Shown one piece after another: positions 1 through 8,300 of a stretch of 10,754 nucleotides of DNA; the stretch's first letter is position 1; each line of letters starts with the position of its first letter. The notes under the pieces were generated by a model. That model was given only the letters and a program-made list of their open reading frames with translations. It ran no database searches and was not told the DNA's origin. The stretch spans positions 1 through 10,754 of the forward strand of contig JBKJLF010000078.1 of the NCBI GenBank assembly GCA_046597185.1. The letters run 5' to 3'. The DNA is from CAMBDR01 sp046597185 (lineage in GTDB: Bacteria; Pseudomonadota; Gammaproteobacteria; Burkholderiales; Burkholderiaceae_D). Position numbers and translations under genes: made by a program.

Positions 1-3
1 ATC

Positions 4-60
4 TCCCCATTTCGTGAAAAACCCGCTAAAACGTCAATTTTGCATCAAATTCTATGGGGA
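4..60. repeat. Short inverted repeat, 7-bp arms
   Basis: TCCCCAT at 4-10 is matched by ATGGGGA at 54-60, with 43 bases between them. The surrounding A-rich sequence (1-116) has no credible coding frame. It could be a fragment of a mobile-element end or chance. No second copy or target duplication is visible, so the call is weak. Confidence 0.2.
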
Positions 61-116
61 AAACGAGAAAAATGAAGACATTCTTATGGACTGCCAATTT
101 CAACTGAGGAATCTAG

Positions 117-290
117 GTTGAAAAAGCCAGCACCGACGGACGGGCGGAAGGCCGGGCGCAAGGCGTGGAAGAAGGCCGACAGGCGCAAAACATGACGATT
201 GTCAAAAACATGCTGGCTGCCGGGCTGCCGCCGGAGCAAATCGCCGGGTTGACCGGGTTACCGTTGGCGGATGTGGCGAAGCTGGTTTAG
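117..290 (+). pseudogene. 3' remnant of an Rpn-family recombination-promoting nuclease / putative transposase gene
   Basis: One frame is open from just after a TAG at 114-116 to a TAG at 288-290, giving 57 codons without a convincing start. The peptide begins with a Glu/Gly/Arg-rich stretch (TDGRAEGRAQGVEEGRQ) and then reads MTIVKNMLAAGLPPEQIAGL and LPLADVAKLV. This is the typical C-terminal tail of Rpn (PD-(D/E)XK nuclease family transposase) proteins: an EGR-rich linker followed by a short helical module. Full-length members are around 300 residues, and the nuclease core is absent here. No upstream continuation is seen in any frame of 1-116, so the gene is cut rather than frameshifted. The ATG at 192 could start a 32-residue peptide, but no Shine-Dalgarno supports it. 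The family assignment comes from recognising the tail, not from a search. Confidence 0.6.
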
Positions 291-454
291 AGGCAGGAGT
301 GAGGCGGGATTTTTTGGGAAATGGGGTGTTGTGGCGAGTCTGCGTCATACTCAAGCAATTTCCCGGCTACGCCGGAGCCTCAAAACCGCCATGCGACCGC
401 CCGGTACCTGCATAACGGTCACTCTCATCTTTGGTGACGTGGTAGTTACTCCAT

Positions 455-470
455 CACCGACAAATCGGTG
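455..470. repeat. Perfect 6-bp hairpin beside the FNR-type box
   Basis: CACCGA at 455-460 pairs exactly with TCGGTG at 465-470 around a CAAA loop. No T-run follows on either strand, so it does not look like an intrinsic terminator. It lies three bases from the FNR-type dyad and may be part of the same regulatory region, or chance. Confidence 0.3.
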
Positions 471-473
471 CGG

Positions 474-487
474 TTGATCCAGATCAA
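474..487. promoter_or_regulatory. FNR/ANR-type operator, TTGATCCAGATCAA
   Basis: The sequence matches the FNR consensus TTGAT-N4-ATCAA at all ten specified positions, with perfectly symmetrical arms. FNR-type regulators (FNR, ANR, FnrN) bind such sites under low oxygen and usually activate from about 41 bases upstream of a transcription start. A ten-base match is expected roughly 0.01 times by chance in a window this size. No gene is oriented to use it: to the right lies the 3' end of the convergent tpsB gene, to the left only the Rpn remnant on the opposite strand. No good -10 box stands at the expected distance on either side. It may be an orphan site. Confidence 0.45.
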
Positions 488-584
488 ACACTTGAGACCC
501 CGGACCGCCTTCTGCGGCCGCTGAATTAACACGTTATGTTTTCATTTGAGTGCTTGTCTTAAGTTCGTTAGAAGAAGTTTGGGA

Positions 585-599
585 GCACAGAGAATGTGC
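585..599 (-). terminator. Weak hairpin just after the tpsB stop (possible terminator)
   Basis: On the minus strand, about ten bases after the tpsB stop codon, GCACA and TGTGC form a perfect 5-bp stem with a five-base loop. No U-run follows (the next bases are TCCCAAAC), so it is at best a weak or Rho-assisted terminator. No better candidate was seen in 490-608. Confidence 0.2.
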
Positions 600-608
600 G
601 GGGTGCCG

Positions 609-2381
609 CTACATCGCCCAGCCCACTTGCACCAGCAGCCGCGTGCGTGATACCGATTCGCTCCGCGCGGCACCGCCGCCCACCCTATGCGCCACTTGTA
701 CTTTAAATAGCATGCCATTTGAAGCTTGGCCTGAAAGGGCAAGGCCAAGGTCGCTGAGTTTGCGTGAGGTTTCGCTGGCGGCGTTGTTTGAAATTGATTT
801 GGCCCAACCGTAATCTGCAAATACGCTGCCACTCACTTGCATGGTATTGCTGTTGACTATGGAATGGGCCAAGTCGGCCCGCATGAGCACAGCATGATCA
901 CCACTTAGCTCGCCAGTTGGGTAGGCGGCAACGCCGCTTGCGCCCGATACACTCATCCGCTCAGCCCCATCTAAACCCTTGTTGCTCAGTGCAAATTGGG
1001 CTTTGATGCTGGTGCTTAAGCGCGTTTTGCCAGACAAAAGGCTGATGCGCGATGCCGCCGCATTGAGTTTGGCATAGCTGCCTTGGGTGTTGGCCCCAAG
1101 CGCATCAAGCGCTTGTGCTGCGGCATCTTTAAAGCGCAAATTTCCCAGCGTGAGGCTTGCGCTGGTTTGGCTCAAACCTGCCAGACCCAATAAGGTATGC
1201 TCGCGCCGCTGCGCTATGCTGCCGCTTAAACTGGTGAGGCGCTTGCCAACCTGTGTATTGGTGCTGGCCACATCGTCTTTCAAATCTTTGTAGGCAAACC
1301 CCAAACCTAGCTCAATGCTATCGTTGCGGGTTCGTTTGAGTGGCTTTGTCCAGTTAAGATCGGCCCCATTGGCAGTGCCGGATGCGTCAAGCGCCGCATA
1401 TACGCCACCGAGTTTGTAGTTAGTACGGCTGAGCGCCGCTTCTAGCCGCGAACCATCGCTACTAACGAGGGCGGAATAGGCCAAACGCCCATTCAATAGC
1501 CCACTATTGCGGGTGATCATGCCGCTGCCTGAGAGGCGATCACCGCGCCCTGAAGGTGAGTTCCAGTCGGCATTAAAACTCAAACGCTCTTTGCCAGTAT
1601 GGGCCGAGCCATAATTATCTAGCAGCACATAGCCATCTGCCGCGCTGGTGGTAACGGTGCTCACGGCAAAATCGGAGGTGCCTACTTTTTCGCCTGGCAT
1701 AACGTCGGCCTGCACCACTTTAGCGCCTGGGGTGTCGTTAATAATCAGCATTGCACGTTCCAGGGTGTCGAGTGAAACGATATCGCGATCTTTGATATCG
1801 TCTAGCAAGCCTTGCATTATTTTGCTTTGCACCAGCGATTGGTTATTGAGGACGAAATTGCCGTAATTACCTTCCACAATACGTATGGTGAGTGTGCCAG
1901 TACTCATTTCCTGCGCCGGAATATAGGCCCGCGCCACAAAATATCCGCTGGCGCGGTAGTGGCGGGTTAGGCGGGTGGCTAGCGCGTCTAGCTCGGCCAG
2001 GCTGAGGGTCTTGCCTTGTTCTGCCTGTAGCAGCGCGAGCAGAGTAGCGCTATCTATCACGCGATTGCCCACCACCGCAAACTGCTTAACCTGCACACTC
2101 GGCCCGCCGCCCGGCAGCGCTTGCATTGCTGGCTCGCTTGGCAGTTTGCCAAAACTTGGCAAACTCGATGCGGGCGCTGGGCTGGGGACAGGTGCGGGGG
2201 TTTGCCGCACGGCATCGCCAATATTGGGCAATTGTTGCGCTTGTACGGCGCTGTTGCCAAGGGCCATGCTCAAGGCTAGCGATAATGTGGAGAGTTGGCA
2301 TGCTTTCAAAGCAGATTTTCCTTGAATAAGATGACGGTTGGGCAAGCTACTCTTTTGCTCGGAAAATGGCAGGATATTCAT
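609..2381 (-). CDS. TpsB: ShlB/FhaC/HecB-family outer-membrane transporter of a two-partner secretion system
   Basis: The 590-residue protein should export the adjacent TpsA across the outer membrane (type Vb secretion, Omp85 superfamily). It has a long basic N-terminus and a hydrophobic signal core at about 29-47 with a likely cut after AVQA (48). A Pro-rich linker spans ~49-95. POTRA 1 runs ~96-170 and POTRA 2 ~171-246. The family motif LDNYGS..TG (254-262) opens a beta-barrel that reaches the C-terminus. The barrel motif FxDxG is intact as FADYG (521-525). The L6 loop reads SGASGVAAYPTGE where relatives carry VRAY/VRGY, so the key arginine is alanine (A485). The chain ends in GWAM rather than a terminal Phe. 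The start ATG overlaps the tpsA stop by one base (TGATG), with a GAAGGG Shine-Dalgarno inside tpsA, implying coupled translation. The family call is firm; full activity is uncertain because of A485. Confidence 0.93.
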   Translation of the reverse strand: MNILPFSEQKSSLPNRHLIQGKSALKACQLSTLSLALSMALGNSAVQAQQLPNIGDAVRQTPAPVPSPAPASSLPSFGKLPSEPAMQALPGGGPSVQVKQFAVVGNRVIDSATLLALLQAEQGKTLSLAELDALATRLTRHYRASGYFVARAYIPAQEMSTGTLTIRIVEGNYGNFVLNNQSLVQSKIMQGLLDDIKDRDIVSLDTLERAMLIINDTPGAKVVQADVMPGEKVGTSDFAVSTVTTSAADGYVLLDNYGSAHTGKERLSFNADWNSPSGRGDRLSGSGMITRNSGLLNGRLAYSALVSSDGSRLEAALSRTNYKLGGVYAALDASGTANGADLNWTKPLKRTRNDSIELGLGFAYKDLKDDVASTNTQVGKRLTSLSGSIAQRREHTLLGLAGLSQTSASLTLGNLRFKDAAAQALDALGANTQGSYAKLNAAASRISLLSGKTRLSTSIKAQFALSNKGLDGAERMSVSGASGVAAYPTGELSGDHAVLMRADLAHSIVNSNTMQVSGSVFADYGWAKSISNNAASETSRKLSDLGLALSGQASNGMLFKVQVAHRVGGGAARSESVSRTRLLVQVGWAM

Positions 2382-5300
2382 CAGTTGCCCTTCACCACAA
2401 ACAGCAATTGATCAACCCCGCCAGGTAGTTTCACGCCGCCATTGACGATTTCGGCTAAAGAGTTTCGGCTGACTGGCACGCGCACCTCTCGCTCGCCCGT
2501 GCCTTGGCCAGCATTGGGCGCAACCATGCGCTTGGCCTGCTCCAGGGTGACGCTTTCGGTCTTTTCATTCGGCCCCGGGCTGGAGACCAAATTCAGCGCG
2601 ACCCCTTCGCCAAAGCTGGCGCTGAGGTTGGCTGGGGTTGTTTTTACATTCGGTGGTAAAGGGGTGAATTGGCTGATGGTATCTTTATTGGGCAGGCCAG
2701 CATTGCCTAACATTTCAGTTTTGCCCGGCACTTCAACCCGCTGCGCCTCAGCAGTGGTATCGGTTTGGGTGGATTGGACTGCACTGACAATATTCACCGT
2801 ACCGCTCGCGCCGCTGAGCTTGTAATTGCTATTGTTCAGATTTAAACTCCCCAGCCCAACCACCGACACATTGCCAGCATTACTTGCCAGCGTGGCATTG
2901 CCGCCCAGCACGGCACTATCGCCGCTCAGAATGCCATCCAGGCTGAACAGGCTTGCTGCTGCTTCGGTGCTACCATCAAATGGCTTGCTGGCACCTGTCA
3001 CGGTACTGGCCTTGATCGGCAGTGCGTTAATAGTGACACTACCACTGAGTGAAGCAGTGGTGACGAGGTAGTTGGGATTGCTTTGCTTGAAGCTGCCAAG
3101 CCCTATCAGAGCTTGATTGCCAACATTTTTTGCCGCCAAGCTCAAACTGCCGCTCAAGTTAGTGCTGTCGCCTTCTAGTAAGCCATTGACTTTGAGCAGG
3201 TTGGCGGCGAGCTCGGTTCCACCGTTATACAAGCGGCTGGCAGAGTCGATGGGCAGCAATGCCAATGGGCGCGGGGTAATCGCCACCACGCCACTTGCGC
3301 TAGCACCATTCAAGCTATAATTGCCATTGCTTAAACTCAAGCCTGCAAGACTGCTAATTGCTTGATTGCCCACGTCTTTGGCTGTCAGTGTTGCATTGCC
3401 CGTCAGGCTGGCTCTATCACCGCTCACGAGGCCATTGACGCTGAGCAAATCCGCAGCCACCGTTGCGCTAGCGTCATACAGCCGGGTTGCGCCTGCAATG
3501 GCGGAGAGATTAACCATGCGCGGCGTGATGCTGAGGTTGCCGCTAGCGGTGGCACCGTTCAAGGTGTAATTGCTATTGCTGAGTTTGAGCCCGTCCAGAC
3601 TAGTCAGGGCGCGCAAGCCAACGTCTTTTGCGGCGAGGCCGCCGCTACCGCTCAAACTGGCACTATCGCCATCAAGCAAGCCGCTTAATGCCAAAAGATT
3701 GGCATTGACCAGATTGCTGCCATCGTATATGCGGCTTGCACCTTCAACCGTGGCCACGCCAAGCGCACGCTGGGTAATTTGCAGATTGCCGCTCATGCTC
3801 GCGCCAATGAAGGTGTAATTGGTATCGCTCAGTGTGAGACCCGCTAAATTGCTCAGGGCTTGGCTACCGACATTTTTTCCGGCCAAGGTTGCGCTGCCAG
3901 CCAGCGTCACATTATCGCCACTGGCGGCATTGGTAATTTGCAACAGGCTGGCGGCTGCCGTATCCGTGCCATTGTATTCGCGGCTGGCATTGCTGATGGT
4001 GGCAATGCTGACTGGCAATGCGCTGATTGCAAGATTGCCGTGCGCCGCCGTCAGCCGATAATTGCTATTGCTGATTGTTAGCCCGGCAAACCCTGTCACG
4101 GCCTGGTTGCCAACATTTTTGCTCGCTAAAGTAGCACTCCCGCCCAAAACAGCGCTATCACCTTCGAGCAGGCCAGTGATGCTAAACAAATTGCTATCTG
4201 CTGTGGCGCTGCCATTGTAGAGACGTGCAGCGTCGGCAATGGCCTGCGCACTCGCCGCCTTCGCGGTAATGCTCACGCTGCCTTGCATGGTTGCATTGGT
4301 CAGCGTGTAGTTGGCATTATCAATACTCAAACCGCTTGGGCTGACCACGCTTTGATTGCCGACATTTTTGTCCAGCAGAGTGGCAGTTCCACTCAGCGAA
4401 ATTTTGTCGCCCCCCAGCACATTATTCATTTTCAATAAAGTGGTGGCGACAAGCTTGGTGCCGTTATACACCCTGGTTGCATCTTCCGCTGCGGCAATCA
4501 CCAGCGCTAAGGGGGTAATCGTCACGCTGCCTGAGGCGGTGGCTTCTTCTAAGGTGTAATTTTTGTTGTCAAGCGCCAGTGTGCCAACCCCCGTAACTGT
4601 TTGTTTGCCGGCGTCTTTACCGCCTAACACGGCCTTGCCGCCCGATAAATTGACTGTGTCGCCGTTGATCACATTCGTCAGTTCCAGCAGAGAATAAACG
4701 GCATCAGTGCTGCCGTCATACACACGGCTGGCACCGGTTTTGTTTTGCACACTCACCAAGCGCGGGAAGATCGTCACGCCGCTGCCCATGGTGGCATCGG
4801 TGACGGTGTAATTGGCGTTGTTTATTGTCAAGCCAGATAAACTACTCAACGCTTGCAAGCCGACATCTTTGCCTGCCAAGGTGGCGCTGCCGCTCAAGCT
4901 CACTTTATCGCCGCCAATCACATTCGTGATTTTCAGCAAATTGGCATCCACCGAAGTTAAGCGATCATACGGTTTATCGTTTTGCCCGGCGACGTTGATG
5001 GCCAGCGGCGTAATGAGCACGGTGCCTGCTGCGGTGGCTTCTTCTAAGGTGTAATTTTTGTTGTCAAGCGCCAGTGTGCCAACCCCGGTTACTGTTTGTT
5101 TGCCAGCGTCTTTACCGCCTAACACGGCCTTACCGCCGGATAAGTTGACTGTGTCGCCGTTGATCACATTCGTCAGTTCCAGCAAAGAATAAACGGCATC
5201 AGTGCTGCCGTCATACACGCGGCTGGCACCGGTTTTGTTTTGCACACTCACCAGGCGCGGGAAGATCGTCACGCCGCTGCCCATGGTGGCATCGGTTAAT

Positions 5301-8300
5301 GTGTAATTGGCGTTGTCTATTTTTAAGCCAGATAAACTACTCAACGCTTGCAAGCCGACATCTTTGCCTGCCAAGGTGGCGCTGCCGCTCAAGCTCACTT
5401 TGTCGCCGCCAATCACATTCGTAATTTTCAGCAAATTGGCGTCCACCGAGCTTAAACGGTCATACGGTTTATCGTTTTGCCCGGCAACATTGATCGCCAG
5501 CGGCGAGATGGTGGCGGCTATACCGCTTAATTTGTTGCTCGCCATTTCGTAATTACTCACCGAACCCGTGCCGTCTTTCAGCGTCAAGGTGGCGCTGGCG
5601 GTACGGCTGCCGGCGTTGGCGCTATCAAACACGGCGCTGCCAGCCGACAGGTTCAAGGTTTCACCATTTTTCAAGCCCGTCAGCACGCCCAAATTGATGG
5701 TCGCAGTATCAGTGCGGTCGTAGGGTTTGTCGTTGGCGGTGCTGCCGTCCACCGTTAATTGCGCTTTTGTGACCGAGAGCGTGCCTTTGGTGATGCTGAT
5801 TTCATAATCGTTTAGCGTGCCGTAGCCCTTGCCAAGTGTGACCAAGAGGGTATTGGCATCGCCATAGTTGTAAATGCCGACCTTGCTGGTGGCGGTAATT
5901 GCGCTACCCCAATCGACACTACCCAAGCAGGTGGCGTTATCGTCGCAGCCCGAAACCGTCCAGCCCGTTGCGCCCAAGGTCGGATTGGCGTCGCCATAGC
6001 CACGCGACAAGGCCAAGTCATTGAGGGTGATGGTGATCGGATCGGTATAGCCAAAGGTGCGCAAGATAGGATAAGCATCGTTGAGCGTATCCTTACGCGC
6101 CCACACGCCGCTGTGGAAGGTGAAATTCCACGTCGCATCGGTAAACAGTGAGCTGACCTTCATTTCTGCTGACGTTTTCGCCGTGCCGCCGCCCGCGCTG
6201 GTGCTTTGCCCGGTGGTTTGCTTATCCCAAAAGCTGTTCGTCACAGTGCCCGTATTGAGGCCGATCAAGCCACCGATTTCACTGCCACCTGAGGAGGTGT
6301 AGCCCGTTGCATAGGCATTCGTGACGGCTCCCCCATTTTTACCGATTAAGCCGCCGACATTGTCGCCCGTGGCTTCAATCGAACCACGTGAATACACATT
6401 GGTCACCGCATTGGCGTTGTTGTAGCCAATCAAACCGCCGACGTTTTTGCCGATCGAAATCACGCTGCCGGTTGAATAACTGGTGCTAATTGTATTGGCA
6501 GCAGTGACACCGCCTTTTTGTTCGGTGTTGCCGATCAGGCCGCCAACGTTGTCAACGCCATTGATCACACCTGTGGCATAGCTGCCTGTCACTTGTCCAT
6601 TGCTATTTTTACCGACTAAACCGCCCGTACCACCCGTTGCGTTGGTGCCAATACCGGTCACGTCTGAGGTGGAATAGCTATTGGTGACTTTGCCACTATT
6701 ATTGCTACCAACCAAGCCGCCGGTTTGATCCTTGCCGCTCACCGTGCCAGTGCTATGGCTGGTGTCGATATAGCCGTAGTCATTTTGCCCGATCAAGCCA
6801 CCAGTCCATGTGCCACCGCCAGTGACATTGGTACTAGCAGAGGTATTGCTGATCTTAATCTGGTAGGCCAAATAGCCCGCCAGCCCACCGACATTATTAC
6901 CAATGGAGCTTACCGTGCCACTGGCATGGATATTTGTGTTTTGCCCGTCATAGATTGCACCGATTGCACCGCCGACATAACCACCTGGCCCGGATACGGT
7001 GCCCGAGGTGATGGCATTGATGGTCGGCCCCATGCTTAAACCTGCCAGCACACCCGCACCTTGATTGGCTACAATGGTTGCGCCAGTTACCGCCACATTG
7101 CGTAACGTGCCACTGGTTTGACCAAACAAGCCGACATAGCTGCCCTTGGTTTGATTAACGCTCAAACCATGCACGCTATGGCCTAGGCCATCAAACACCG
7201 CGCCATTGGCAAAGGTAATCGGCGTAAAGCCCTTGCCACTATTCCATGTGCTGGTGCTGCTGGCGTCGATATTACTGGCCAGAGCATAATAACCATTGCT
7301 ATTGCCATTGATGCCTTGCAAATCGAGCTTGGTCTTGCTGCCTTGATCACCAAGCGCATTAATCAGGGTGATATTTTTGCCGTTGATGGCCAAAATGTCT
7401 GTGCCAGAGCGGTCAAAATCAATCCGCCCCTTGAAGCTGTTTTCATTTTGAATGCCCACCAGCACATGGTTGGTCTTGACAAATTGCGGGCTGCCTTGAT
7501 TGAAGTTGTAGCCAGTTTTGAGGTCTAGCGTAGAAGTGCCTGTCGCACTCATGATGGCATTGATGTTGATGTCGGCATGCGCTTCTAAGGTCAACTTATT
7601 GGCGCTCCACGCAACTGGCGCATTGACATTGATATTGCCCAACTCTGCACCTGCACTTTGCGTTTGGATGACAACATTGCCATTGCCCAGCGCAGTTTGT
7701 AATGTGGTAGCACCAATGCCGCTGGTGGTTTGCGTAGCCGTGCCGCTGCTGATGTTGAAGTCAAGCGGGTCGATCAGCCAAGTGCCGTTGTTGCCCATGT
7801 TGGCGAGGCTGTTGACCTGTGTACCATCGGCAATTTTCACAGTATGGCTTGAGGTTTCAACGAAGCCACCATTGCCGCCAGTAGGCGCGCTGACATCAAG
7901 CTTGCCAGCCACTTCAACCGCGCCACCTTCGCCCAACAAATAAATCTTGCCTTCCTTGTGTTCAATCGTGCGGGCGCGAATTTCACCCGTATTGTTGACG
8001 ACCGTATTGAGCAAGCCTTCAGCGCCTTTCGCACTCATGATGACGCTACCACCGTCGGCATGAATTGCCTGGCCATTGGCAACCAAGGCAGCTAACGCCG
8101 CTTCATCAAGTACCACGCCAACCAGTGCATCCTGACTAAATTTCAGGCTGATTTTATTGCCCGCCGCAAGTGCTACCGTACCACGGGTAGCGGTAATGGT
8201 GCCGTGGTTGCTCACTTGTCCGCCCAGCAAGGCAATATAGCCCCCCTCATGCGCTTGCAGGCTGCCCAAATTGCTGACCACCCCTGCGTGACCGCTAAAA

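Larger units (their letters stand above)
291..608. other. Intergenic region without a supported gene
   Basis: About 320 bases separate the Rpn remnant from the end of the TpsB gene. Short open frames exist on both strands (for example + 271-477), but none has a plausible start, ribosome binding site or recognisable product. The stretch contains a perfect FNR-type dyad (474-487) next to a 6-bp hairpin (455-470). A weak hairpin lies just beyond the tpsB stop. Its origin is unclear; it may be a leftover promoter region of a gene that is no longer adjacent. Confidence 0.5.

Noticed and set aside
271..477. Open frame of 68 codons on the + strand
   Set aside because: It overlaps the end of the Rpn remnant, has low-complexity Arg/Ser content, no RBS and no recognisable product.
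390..530. Minus-strand open stretch containing VFDLDQPHRFVGDG
   Set aside because: It is about 60 codons, without a start codon at a sensible place, begins right after a stop and resembles nothing I recognise; the FNR dyad accounts for part of it.
542..832. Minus-strand 96-codon frame overlapping the tpsB 3' end
   Set aside because: It is a shifted frame of tpsB; the tpsB frame has clear barrel motifs and a proper C-terminal strand through the same bases.
2777..5764. Periodic repeats considered as a CRISPR or DNA-level satellite array
   Set aside because: The ~245-bp periodicity is explained by protein-level YDG repeats in one uninterrupted frame; there are no short identical repeats with unique spacers.
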